Part shown: one piece after another, positions 45,140 through 55,529 of the stretch | Position numbering within the stretch: the stretch's first letter is position 1 | Layout of the letters: every line of letters starts with the position of its first letter | NCBI RefSeq assembly: GCF_032884065.1 | Contig: NC_088883.1 | Span: 31,258,568 to 31,322,567, forward strand | DNA length: 64,000 nucleotides | Source: Artemia franciscana | Taxonomy: Eukaryota; Arthropoda; Branchiopoda; Anostraca; Artemiidae | Direction of reading: 5' to 3' | Program-made: the position numbers and the translations under genes | Notes under the pieces: generated by a model | What the model was told of the DNA's origin: nothing | The model's input: only the letters and a program-made list of their open reading frames with translations | The model's database searches: none

Positions 45140-45600
45140 CTATTATTGAAGATAGCAGATAGCTCTCCAACCCTGACGTACAGGAGGAAACGCGGAGATG
45201 CAATCCTGACCCACAAGCTGCTGGAGAATGGTGTCACACCAGGGCTTTTTAATAAGTCGCTCTCTAGCCACACCCGGGGCCACACCAAGAAGCTCCAGCA
45301 ACAAAGAAGCTCACGGAGAGAACGTTCCAACTTCTTCTCAACTCGTGCTGTTCCACTGTGGAATTCCCTTAGTGAAGAAACAGTTCAGTCCAAAACTGTT
45401 GACAACTTCAAAAAAGCAATTGACCGAGACTGGGCAGCGATGGAGTGGAAACTACACTGGGAGGCCAGTGGATCTACTCAACGGAACTAGACAACGCACT
45501 TCCACCTCCATCACTCAACCGGCGAATCTACAGGATGTTCACCCAACCTTATTCGCCGGCCAGTGCGATTTAAGGTAAATTTAAGGTAAGGTAAATACCC
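45140..45600 (+). pseudogene. 3' end of a CR1/L2-like LINE ORF2
   Basis: The open frame reads LTYRRKRGDAILTHKLL, then GVTPGLFNKSLSSHTRGHTK, then RSNFFSTRAVPLWNSLSEET, then NFKKAIDRDW. 'YRR-RGD-I-TYKLL', 'TRGH-KL', 'R-NFFS-R-V--WNSLPEEVV' and 'FK--LD--W' are the characteristic end of ORF2 in CR1/Jockey-group elements. The fragment is 5' truncated and ends in TTAAGGTAAATTTAAGGTAA. The last 114 codons are still open, so it is not very old. Confidence 0.85.
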
Positions 45601-46469
45601 AAACGTGCATTCACACCAGCGTTTATTTGTCGTTTTCACACCATCAAAAGATGGACAAGTACAGAAACATCACAGGTATTATTTGCAACGATTGTGATTC
45701 ATGCATATATTCAACCCAAGCTCCTATATAGAAAAGTAAGCAATATAAGCAAGCATAGCACACATGCAAGAATAAACACAAGCACTAGCATAGCAATCAT
45801 TATCACAACATTATTTACTGACGTTATTGCTGTTCCATAACATAAAGTATTAAATATAAGTATGCTAAGTAATTAATTAATTATGAAAAGAATATCTATT
45901 AATCAGGAACAACTTATTATACTTGCGAAATCTATGCCAACGGTACTGTTTAATAGGGCTATACTTAAACAATATGAAGATGCCTTTAGAACTATTAGGA
46001 GAAATAATTGGTAGGTCGTTAGTGTATAATCTTCCGAAATTTAAAGACTGCAAGTAACAGACAGTAAAAGGAAATTAATACTTAACCAGATAAGGCCGTT
46101 AGATGGTTTTGAAACTTATTATTCTGATTTAAACAACATAAATACTAAATATATCATAAGAAGTAGCATGAATTTAAGAGATTGCTGGGAGTCTCACTTG
46201 GAAGATTCTGACAATCGGTAATGCATAGTGCCATTGACCCCAGATACATCTAAGCAGAAAAAATTTTGTTCAAGTCAACTCTCTTCTTTCCGAAACTACC
46301 GAGATTGGTTCATTTTTCCTGTTTTCCCATGTGTTTACCATTACCGGCGGTATAAAATGGATACACTTTATGGTAATGGTAAACACATGGTACACACATC
46401 TTTTGAGGTATAAAATGGATTTACAGCCTCTCATCCTCTTCACTTAAAAAACTCTTATTTTTGAGATAA
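45601..46469. other. Unassigned sequence with one perfect short hairpin
   Basis: 46327-46345 (CCATGTGTTTACCATTACC) is repeated exactly inverted at 46372-46390. No gene is recognised. Confidence 0.45.
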
Positions 46470-46767
46470 TTAAATAATAAAAAAACAAGTTTTTTAACTG
46501 AAAGTAAGGAGCAAAAACTTAAGACGAACAGAAATTATCCCGTATATGAAGGGGACTGTCCCCTCTTCAACGCCCCGCTCTTGACACTTAAGTTTTTTTT
46601 ACTGTTTTCAAAAGTAGAGTTGAGAGAAAGAGTCAAACTTTAGCGTAAAGAGCGGGGTGTTGAGTAGGGAACAACTTCTTTCGTATACGGAATAATTTCT
46701 GTTCGTTATAAGTGTTAATGTTGCTCCTTACTTTCAGTTAAAAAAAACTGTTTTTTATTTATTTAAT
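46470..46767. repeat. Foldback block of family B type, solitary
   Basis: It has the same outer arms as the family B foldbacks (TTTTTTAACTGAAAGTAAGG… and complement) and the same centre motif (CAAACTTTAGCGTAAAGAGC), but no adjacent family B body. The inner arms have roughly ten mismatches, so this copy is older than those at 28.1 and 36.3 kb. Confidence 0.8.
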
Positions 46768-47389
46768 ACTTACTGGATCAGTATATTGCCTAAGGACGCC
46801 GCCAAGAAATTTTTCGGGGGAGGGGGTGGATCGAGTTTCTTTTCCAATGAAGAGGTGGGATGGTAATAAATTAAAGCCTTTCAACGTTTTAGTGGGAAGT
46901 GCTATCTTCGAATGAAAATCATTTTGTTTTAAGTAGATTTCAGGACAAAGAGGGCAAGTAAAAAAGTATTTAGGCCTTAAATCAAAGTGTGTTTTCTTCA
47001 TTTTTGCCAGTTGGGGGGGGGGGTCCTCTCCTCCCTTTCTCCTGATTTAAGAAGTATTAATTCTACAACTTCTAATAATATTAGTAGCTCTTAATATTGA
47101 TTTCAAAAATGTAATTGTTTTTACTTCTATAGTTTTTTATAATGAATCTTGTTTTGCTTGTCAAAGAAAAGGTCCCTGTAAGAACAACTTCATAAAATAG
47201 TGAAGTTGACTCACCTTGAAGTTTGACATACAAATTTTTTGTGAAAGACATGTATTTCACAACGTCAACTTCAACATTTGTCATTGCCCAGCTATCATGT
47301 ACACGGCACAAGATAGAACGGTATTTCCTCACTTGTTTGCTCTAGTTATATGCAGCTCTTTTGTCTTATTTTGCGTCTGAATAAACCTG
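46768..47389. other. Unassigned sequence with a possible minus-strand exon
   Basis: 46800-47040 has G-rich patches like family D. On the minus strand 47335 to 47213 is open (VRKYRSILCRVHDSWAMTNV, then DVVKYMSFTKNLYVKLQ) and ends at a canonical donor CAAG/GTGAGT (47212 downward). The acceptor side (ACTAG) has no pyrimidine tract. I do not recognise the protein. Confidence 0.25.
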
Positions 47390-47790
47390 ACATGTTATAT
47401 CAACCTGCCATTTAGCATCATTCTGTCCTTTACTCTTCAGGTCTTTTCCCACTTCTTAACAATGGTAATTTAAAAAGAATTCGGATAAATTATTTTAAAT
47501 TTTGCAAATTTCTTCTGTATCTTCCACCTTGGACAAAAAACCGGACTTTTGTTAGAGATTTTTCAGTTCCTGATATAACTTTAAAATTGGAAATTCTTCA
47601 CAGAAAACTCTCTAGTACAGCTTTTGCGCGCCTATCCCCACACCACCGTCTTATCCGTTTTTTTCGTTGACTATGTGTGTGTATTTGTTTTTCTCTTTGT
47701 GTTTTTTTTATATTTATTCTTACTCCACCATATTTACTTTATGTATCGTGTGGGTGAAAAATAAAATAAATTAATTAATTAATTAGTCCT
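47390..47790 (+). pseudogene. 3' end of a LINE ORF2 with (TTAA)n tail
   Basis: The plus-strand frame reads HSVLYSSGLFPLLNNGNLKR, INYFKFCKFLLYLPPWTKNR, then VPDITLKLEILHRKLSSTAF and HHRLIRFFR, then stop. 'FCKFLL-LPPW-RN' and a terminal 'HRLIR-FR' are typical of the C terminus of a non-LTR retrotransposon ORF2, the same lineage as the RT fragment at 61.2-62.1 kb (FLLCLPLWHSN there). The end is AATTAATTAATTAATTAG. Confidence 0.65.
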
Positions 47791-48476
47791 CTATCTTTAA
47801 AAAAGATAGCCTGGATTTCCATATAAATTTCTCGGTGATCGTTATTTTTTGGGATCATTATGTGGTTTGTTTTTCAAGTATTAAATACTTGATGCTTGAA
47901 TACTTGTCGCTCCTTACTTTTCGTTAAAAAAAATATTTAAAAAAAAAAGTTTTTTTATTGAATTCCTGAACTTATTTCTGAACTTACCCCAGCATGTGAA
48001 AACACCTTGGCAATCAGAGTTTCAAGTTGAATCTAACTACATAACATGTGGAGGTAAGAACTTTTATTTTGCTTGAATAGCTAGTAATCGTGATATCGAT
48101 GCATTCCTGTTGATTGATCTTGCGCAAAATGTATTGTAAAGGATTTTTCGTAACTGCGCAACGAATAACTGAGAAAACCTTCTAGCGAACCCGTCCCCCT
48201 CCCGAATAAAAGCATCCTCTGATGTTTTTCAGAATTCATCTTTACCTATTGCCCAAATTTGAAGGACACATTAATGGAACTGTAACAAAAATTAAGAGAA
48301 GTGTGATGGACGATAAGATCACTTTCTTTCAATGTGTAATATACTCAATATTAAACGAGAAAAGAGAAAATTTAAATTAAAAACAGAAAGGTAAAATTGT
48401 GAAACAGAGAAAAGAGACGAGAAAATTTTTTCTTCTTGAAACAGAAAATAATGACATTGTCCTTTTTTCTTTTATA
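47791..48476. other. Unassigned sequence
   Basis: A family B terminus fragment (TGTCGCTCCTTACTTTTCGT) lies at about 47905-47950. The rest is AT-rich with no gene recognised. Confidence 0.4.
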
Positions 48477-49455
48477 ACCGAGTCAAAACAAGCAGGAATT
48501 AACATGAGCAAGGCTTAAAAGCTCTTTGCCTTCCCAAGGCTAGAACATAATTTGCAGTTCACTGAATTTTAAAGCAAAGTGAAAATACGGTCAAACTTTA
48601 AAACTCTAAAAGGGTTTATGTTCTAAGACGAAAACTCTGTTTTTCAAAGAAAAGCAAAAAACTCCGTTAAACCAAAACGAGCAAAAAAATAAGATAAATA
48701 ATCTACCAAGCGTATAACTATCACAGACCAGCATCGATAAATAAATGAAACCCAAAAAGAACAAAATTACAATAAATAACCGAGTCAAAATCAAAACAAG
48801 CAGGAATTAACATGAGTAAGGCTCAAAAGCTCTTTGCCTTCCAAAGGTGAGAAGACAAATTTGCAGTTCACTGAATTTTAGAGCAAAGCGAAAAACGGTC
48901 AAACTATAAAACTCTAGAAGGGTTTATGTCCCAAGCCAAAAACTCTGTTTTTCAAAGAAAAGCAAAAAACTCCGTTAAACCAAAACGAGCAAAAAAATAA
49001 AATAAATAATCTACCAAGCGTATAACTACCAAAGACCAGCATCGGTAAATAAATGAAACCCAAAAAGAACAGAAATTACAATAAATAACCGAGTCAAAAT
49101 CAAAACAAGCAGGAATTAACATGAGTGAGGCTCAAAAGCTCTTTGCCTTCCAAAGGCGAGAAGACAAATTTGCAGTTCACTGAATTTTAGAGCAAAGTGA
49201 AAATACGGTCAAACTCTAAAACTCTAGAAGGGTTTATGTCCTAAGACGAAAACTCTGTTTTTCAAAGAAAAGCAAAAAACTCCGTTAAGCCAAAACGAGC
49301 AAAAAAATAAAATAAATAATCTACCAAGCGTATAACTACCACAGACCAGCATCGGTAAATAAATAAAACCCAAAAAGAACAGAAATTACAGTAAATAACC
49401 GAGTCAAAGTCAAAACAAGCAAGAATTAACATGAGTAGGGTTCAGAAGCTCTTAG
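48477..49455 (+). repeat. Tandem array, three units of 302-310 bp plus a partial fourth
   Basis: ACCGAGTCAAA starts at 48477, 48779, 49087 and 49397. Each unit contains GAATTAACATGAG, CTCTTTGCCTTCC, AGGGTTTATGT, TTTTTCAAAGAAAAGC, AAAACGAGCAAAAAAATAA and AATCTACCAAGCGTATAACT. Single diverged copies of the same unit lie at 13.85 kb and 15.64-15.78 kb, split by family A copy 2. Non-coding as far as can be seen. Confidence 0.9.
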
Positions 49456-49859
49456 CAAATACGGTTAGAAAATACACTGAAAATATAATCTATGAAAAAT
49501 GAAAAAAATAAGGAATTACAAATATACACAAAACAATAGCCTACTTACAAAAACTAAAATATAAACTCCCAACATTCAGTTCTGTTGAGCAACGCCGAGG
49601 CGTTGGACGGATATTTTTTAACAATGTCGACGGTTTTCAACTTGTTTATCAAACACCAAAATATTTAATGTCCTTAGACTGCCCCCCTGCCCCACCCCTG
49701 CCGGTGCACATGCCAAATAGGGGTTAATCCTGATACAAAGTTAAACTATTATATTCACACATGTCCAGGGGCCCTAAACTAGGGGTTGAAAGTATTTTAA
49801 TATAAAAATACAATATTTTACATTTTTCAATATAGTGGAAAGTGGATTTGTCTTCATTT

Positions 49860-50178
49860 GATTGCTTGCTGTTCATTTTTATCACAGAAGTAATGGGACA
49901 ACTGGCCATAGAATTTCGGAAGATGAGTTGTTTTTAAAGAGGTTCAATTTTCTAGTGCTCTTTTTGCGTAAACAAAAAGAGATTTTTGATTACAAAAGAG
50001 TGGACTTTCGCAATTTGTTTGCTTGCTGATCATTTTTATCACAGAAGTAATGGGACAACTGGCCAGAGAATTTCGGAAGATGGGTTGTTTTTAGATATGT
50101 TCAATTTTTTAGTGCTCTTTTTGCGTAAACAAAAAAAGATTTTTGATTACAAAAAGAGTCGACTTTTGCAATTTTGTC
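49860..50178 (+). repeat. Direct duplication, two units of 158 bp
   Basis: CTTGCTG-TCATTTTTATCAC recurs at 49865 and 50023. The rest of the unit (AATGGGACAACTGGCCA-AGA, GTGCTCTTTTTGCGTAAAC, TTTTTGATTACAAAA) is over 90 percent identical by eye. Confidence 0.9.
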
Positions 50179-50329
50179 CCATATAAGAATCAGTGTAGCC
50201 GGAATTGAGCCAAAATGTTTTCAAGTGAAAATTCTGAGTAATCAAACATACTTAAAACTCTCAAAACACATTTGCATATCCAATATGTTTCACATTCGGG
50301 TGGTGAATTCGGATGTGTATACTACGATT

Positions 50330-51150
50330 TTCAATGAATCACTGAAGCACCAAGCTACCTGAAGCCAACACAGCTACAAGCTCCTGTTCCGTCGCAATCT
50401 AACAAAAGATTCCCTCTTTACACCCGCTCAGGACGTTCCCCACTTCCCGAAGATCTTTTTTACGACATCCTCCTCCACCAATCGGGGACGAACTGTTTTC
50501 CGCTTGGCCCTAGACGGCTAACCAACAAGGACAATCTTTGGCAATTTGTCATCCTTCATCCAAAAACTTGCCCTAGCCATTTCAGCCTTTTTCTCATTAT
50601 AGCACTATAAAGTGAGTGTGAACCAAACTTTTCCGACAGTCTACTTTTTGTGATACGTTCAGTCAGTTGGGTACCAAAGATAATCCCTAAGTGATTTCTA
50701 TGGAAAACATTTTGAAAATCTTCCTCCGTTTTTTGGAGCCCTTATGCTTCAGAATCATACTTGACCATTGTTTCACGGTAGCTTCCAATGTTCTAATCCT
50801 GGTTCACAGACTTACCTTTCTATTCTTCCAATGCTTTTTTCAACTGTGAAAATACCCCTGGGCTTTGGCTATTCTACTTTTAACATTTTCACTGCACCCA
50901 CCGTTTTTATTAATAATACTACCTAGGTGAGAAAATCTGTCCACTTGATCGATCTTATTGCTACTCACCTTTCCGCATTTACTTACTCCTAGGCTTACCG
51001 ACTTAGCATTTTCAGCATTGCTTTTCAAACCTATTCTAGAACCCTAAATTCGCAAACCCTCTAAAAATTCATTCATTTTGTTTACACTTTCATCTAGGAT
51101 GCTTAAATCATCAGCATAATCTAAGTCTAAGAGAGCTTTACTTCCCCAGA
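50330..51150 (-). pseudogene. Degenerate RTE-like LINE, RT to 3' end
   Basis: On the minus strand it reads LRLRLC-DYADD (about 51125-51103), LSILDESVNKMNEFLEGLR, then SLGVSKCGKVSSNKIDQVDR, FSHLGSIINKNGGCSENVKS and RIAKAQG, and broken frames to the C terminus (MKDDKLPKIVLVG, then VGF-L-ASV). This is the same order as the intact 3' copy at 53.2-53.8 kb. Several stops and frameshifts are present. Confidence 0.8.
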
Positions 51151-52306
51151 ATCTGTACAAAAAAACTGTTTTTATATTTCAATGATGGCTTTTTGTTTGC
51201 CATCAACTTTTGGAAGGATTTTCAACTTTTTGTGGACAGAGGAGTTGTTTTAAACTTCATAAAGATGATTTTCCCACTTTTTTATGAAAAGTCAGTCAAA
51301 TATGGAAAGGAAACTTATCCTCTAACTTCCTTTCATTTAGAAGAATGCATGGGGTCAAAGCACGAAACATGGATGCTGAAAGGGTAAAAGATTCCCTAAT
51401 ATTGTAGAAACAATTATGGTTTGAAATAAGAGATCATAATCGTGTACTCACCAACAAAAAGATGCAGAGGGAGGCACATCTCCCAAAAATAATATTTTCA
51501 AGAGACAAACCCTTCTTAATATCTCTCACACCACAACCTGAAAATAATTTTTTCGCACATGACAGAAACTTTTCTCCATTTACCTCTTAAGATATCCTAA
51601 GGGGTCTATATTTTTTGGAGCTGATTGCCATTTTTAAAGCATTTCTATACAAATTTAAATAATTGTGTGTAAACCATGTGATTGAAGCTGGTGATAGGCC
51701 CCTTATGTATCAGATAATCCTCAAAATTCAATAAGACGTAAACATGAAATCACATAAGAATTAAATGAAAGGAAGGAGCGACGTTAAAATTCAAAGCATC
51801 ATAAATATGAAAAAGCTATCAATGTTTAAGTCCCAAGTTTTACGCTAAAGTTTAGGCTATTCATTACTGAAATTATAATTAGAATATACAATATCTAGAA
51901 GCTTTTCTAAGCAGGTTAAAGACTCAAGATGGTAGTAGTCAAATTCATATATAGGTTAGTTTCTGCGTGTTTTCAATTTCCACGTAGGTCTTTGGTTTGA
52001 TCACAAAAGCTTGTTATATTCTTTACTTGTTCCAAGAGACTAAAACGATCCTGCCTTTCTTAATCCTGGAATGGTAAAATTATATTGATTCAGAAAATTT
52101 TCTGCTAAAATATTGTATTGCGATGCCAAAAATTTGCAATTTGGCTTATTGCTTTTTAATGGCGATCCTATACGTGTACTCTGTTATCGCCTGTCGAAAT
52201 GACATCTATAATAAGGCTTTATAGATGGCTTTCTCGTTTTCTTGACACCTGATTTCCACCATTTTCCGTAGAGACTTCAGAAAAATTTTCCAGTTTTCAG
52301 AGAAAA
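51151..52306. other. Region upstream of the ATP synthase alpha gene
   Basis: No repeat of clear type is recognised beyond a short family B fragment (AAGGAAGGAGCGACGTTAAA) at 51770-51795. This non-repetitive stretch should hold the promoter of the plus-strand gene. Confidence 0.4.
52215..52306 (+). promoter_or_regulatory. Probable 5' UTR and core promoter of ATP synthase alpha
   Basis: A TATA-like CTTTATAGA lies at 52217-52225, followed by pyrimidine-rich TTTCTCGTTTTCTTGACACC and no ATG until 52307. The start context is AGAAAAATGG, with A at -3 and G at +4. The transcription start is not determinable from sequence. Confidence 0.3.
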
Positions 52307-52372
52307 ATGGCCCTATCTACTGCTCGGATCGTATCTACTGTTGCAAGACAGCTCCCTCGTGGAGTTCAAAAG
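52307..52372 (+). CDS. blw: ATP synthase subunit alpha, mitochondrial, coding exon 1
   Basis: The ATG at 52307 opens 22 codons ending exactly at an AAG/GTGTGTTG donor (phase 0). It begins MALSTARIVSTVARQLPRG, an Arg-rich, Ser/Ala-rich amphipathic leader with no acidic residue, as expected of a mitochondrial targeting peptide. The insect orthologue starts with a similar 'S-RL-S-VARNLP' leader. Subunit alpha forms the alpha3-beta3 catalytic head of F1 in the matrix and carries the regulatory nucleotide sites. The start is fixed by the in-phase join to exon 60945-61067 and the good start context. This is a nuclear gene; the mature catalytic parts lie beyond the window. Confidence 0.9.
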
Positions 52373-52867
52373 GTGTGTTGATTAGGCTCTCTTTAATATA
52401 TTTAGGCTATTCTATATGTAATAGGATGTGTCTTCCAGGTTGGCAAGGTTATTTGGGTAGTTTTTACCAAGGATTGGGAAAAATAGGCCTTTGTCTGTTG
52501 GTAATACTCGTGGCCTCTTCTGGCCTGAATACCAATCGTGAAAGAACTTTAGGATTTTATACATTACTGTTTCTGAATAATAAAGGTTCCTAAGTTTAAT
52601 TCTGGCTTTACCCCTCCTTCCTCCCAATTTGGCCTGATATTGTCCTATGGGTAAATATGTACAAGAGTCCTTGGCTGACATAGGGATAAGGTAGCACACT
52701 ACTTAATTCCTTGTCAATGCTCTTTCAAAATATAGCCTAGGCAGTCCAACAAAAATAAAACAATGAAATTCTTACTCTATAGGCTAATATGCAGCATATT
52801 TAGTCTATATTAATTAGATTTGTGGTCATTAAATTCTATCATTAAAATATATCTTCTATCATTAAAA

Positions 52868-53075
52868 AATTCTAGTTTAATGACTTTTGGCTATCTTGGA
52901 AAGGGGTTAGGCTAGGAAAACAAAAACTTTCAGGGATGGGTCTACAGGCTAAAGTATGTCCTGAGAAGGTATTGTAAAGTACCCACCTCCACTCCTTCTC
53001 CCTCTAGAGGGTTCATTTTCCCAACCTGACCTATTTCTGAGATAGCAAGAAGTCAATCAACTAGAATTTTACCAT
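52868..53075. repeat. Repeat family C copy in the intron
   Basis: It contains ATGACTTTTGGCTATCTTGG, ACTTTCAGGGATGGGTCTAC, CTCCACTCCTTCTCCCTCTA, then AATCAACTAGAATTTTACC, in the orientation of the 43290-43410 copy. Confidence 0.65.
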
Positions 53076-53223
53076 GATTTTTATGCTGTTTCTGAATATA
53101 GGCTAATAGTTGTTCTTTGTGTAAACTCATTTTAAACCTAGCTTTACCCAAATATATAGCCCATATTTTATATTTTGCATGCATTTATTGATTCTTGAAT
53201 TTGTCACTGTCATTAACAGATGT

Positions 53224-53805
53224 TAATGAAGATGTTAAAAGTAGAATAGCTAAAGCTCAGGGTGTTTTTTCACAGTTAAAAAAAGTTTGGAAGAATAGAA
53301 AGATAAGCCTACAAACCAAGATTAGAATATTGGAAGCTACAGTGATGACAGTGGTCAAATATGGCTCTGAAGCATGGACACTCCGAAAAGCAGATGAAAA
53401 TTTACTAGATGTTTTCCAGAGAAATTGCCTACAGATTGTTCTGGGTACCCAGCTGACTGACCGTATTTCAAACAGTAGGTTGTACGAAAAGTGTGGTTCA
53501 ATCCCGCTTTCTGGGGCTATAATGAAAGAAAAGTTGAGATGGCTAGGCCACGTTCTACGGATGAAGGATGACAGATTACCGAAGATTGTCCTTTTTGGCC
53601 AACCGTCTGGGGCTACACGGAAAGCAGGTTGTCCTTGTCTGGGTTGGGAGGATGTCATAAATAAGGATTTAAAGGAAATGGGAACTTCCTGGGAGGGAGT
53701 AAAGAGGGAGGCTTTAAATAGATTAGGTTGGAGGAGGAGCGTGCGTAGCTGTGTTGGCCTCAGGCAGCTTGGTGCTGCAGTGAGTTATTAGTAGTAGTTA
53801 GTAGT
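53224..53805 (+). mobile_element. Young 5'-truncated RTE-like LINE insertion with 12 bp target duplication
   Basis: The open frame (to a stop at 53789-53791) reads EDVKSRIAKAQGVFSQLKK, ILEATVMTVVKYGSEAWTLR, FQRNCLQIVLGTQLTDR, LRWLGHVLRMKDDRLPKIV, then RLGWRRSVRSCVGLRQLGA. This is the C-terminal part of a LINE ORF2 after the polymerase motifs. The end is GTTATTAGTAGTAGTTAGTA. ATTAACAGATGT occurs directly before (53212-53223) and directly after (53806-53817), a target-site duplication that fixes both ends. Roughly 190 codons are uninterrupted, so the insertion is recent. It lies in the same orientation as the host gene. Confidence 0.9.
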
Positions 53806-53932
53806 ATTAACAGATGTATATAAGCCACATCTAAACTAAGAGTAAATGTATCATCTTTGAGGGTCTGTAAATAGCTTAAAATTGAGTACTTTTTAACTTT
53901 TCTAAAAATTGAGTACTTTTTAAAATTGGGTA

Positions 53933-54468
53933 AATTTTTTGCAGTTTATATTATTGACTTACCAATAAAGTGAACATACTATTTGATGCTTTTTTATGTT
54001 TTTTTACAAATATAATAATTGCTTCTATTGCAAATTCAAACTTAAGCACTTTTTAAGCTCTTGAAAATGACCAGAATATGGGGTATAAAAAAGGCTTAAA
54101 ACATTGGTCTCAAACTTACTATTTCATTTTAAATCCATATATTTAATGTTATATAATCCACAAGCACTGATTTTCCACAATTAAGTTGGATAAATAAATT
54201 TTATTTTATCCTTTATGGTGTTTTTTCATCCTTGATGCCAAATTTTCAATTAAAGTAGGCCTATGTGTTTTGGGTTGTTTTTGGCAAAATAATACCATGT
54301 TTTCTCAGCACCAAGATTATTTATAGTTAGGCTAGGTTTGGTTGGGTTAAGTTAAAAAAGTGCTTAAATTTGAATTTGCAATAGAAGCAATTATTATATT
54401 CATAAAGAACATAAAAAAGGCATCAAATAGTATGTTCATTTGTAAGTCATTAACTGCAAAAAATTTAG
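53933..54468. repeat. Inverted repeat, arms of about 115 bp
   Basis: The left arm 53933-54052 (TTTTTGCAGTT, TGAACATACTATTTGATGC, ATAATTGCTTCTATTGCAAA, TTAAGCACTTTTTAA) is repeated inverted at 54356-54468. The 300 bp spacer is unique. Non-coding. Confidence 0.85.
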
Positions 54469-55058
54469 AACTGTTTGTTTTTTTTCTGCTTGAAATCAAA
54501 CAAAGAAGTGATAGAATAGATAGAAAGTGTATAATTAGGGCTATACAGTTACTCACTAGGGAGGGGGGGGGGTTGAAGTTAGAAAACAATTCTTATTACA
54601 TAATCTGCAGAATAATTATACCTAAGCCATTAAGTATGCAGACCAGCTATACTTTACCCCTCCCCTAATCACTCAGGCTAAACTAGATATCTAAAGTCTG
54701 CACAGCATTATGTCATAAAGCACAGCATACAGTCTGCATATCATAAAGTCATACAGCAGCTCAATCAATTTAGAGAACAACAAACAACCATATTGGTTAA
54801 TTTGGGCTAGACCTATATATGAGTCTCTCAGGATGATAGGTGGGTATGGTGCATTTTCATTGCTTATGATAGTCACAAGAATGACTAACCATAAGGAAAA
54901 CATGAATTTAGCAATCTAAAAACGTCTCTTTTTGTTCTAGTGTCTCCTTCTGTAGAGCTGCTATTCTGCAAGTTTACTAGAAAGAACTTACTAGTATTTC
55001 AATCTTTTTCTGATTTCTAGGAATTTAGAATATTGGATTAACCTATATATTAACTGAG

Positions 55059-55297
55059 TATATACCCCCCTCCTAATGTGCAAATGTATACCCAGAATTG
55101 CATTATGAACACAAATATAACTTCCATTTGTGTTGCAAATGAACTTCACCCCAACCCTAATGTGCAAATATATACCCTGATTTGGATATATTTAGGGGTG
55201 AGGATAAAGTTCATTTGCAACAGAAATGAATTTTATATGTGGATTCAGGATGCAATTCTGGGTATATGTTTGCACATTAAGGGGGTGAGGTATATAC
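55059..55297. repeat. Inverted repeat, arms of about 90 bp
   Basis: TATACCCCCCTCCTAATGTG… AATGTATACCCAGAATTGCA at 55060-55100 and CATTTGTGTTGCAAATGAAC at 55127-55146 recur inverted (GTTCATTTGCAACAGAAATG, GCAATTCTGGGTATATGTTT, CACATTAAGGGGGTGAGGTA) up to 55297. The centre is about 60 bp and itself contains another AATGTGCAAATATATACCC copy. Confidence 0.85.
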
Positions 55298-55529
55298 TCT
55301 ATAGGTTTACCAAAGATTGGATGCATGACAGATCTATACTCAACTGAATTCTGAAAAGAAAAATTATATCAATTTTTGAAAAAAAATGGTAGGTTATGCA
55401 ATACAAAACAAATGCATCAAATAAGTATTTATTTGAAAGATGATAGAATATTTTTCTCTCACACTATCATCAATAATCATACATTTAAAATCATAATCAT
55501 GGCATTTTTAAATTCAGAAAAGGCTAGTA

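Noticed and set aside
48606..48794. Hydrophobic minus-strand frame resembling a signal peptide
   Set aside because: It is part of a tandemly repeated AT-rich unit, has no donor in phase and does not join the phosphatase exon.
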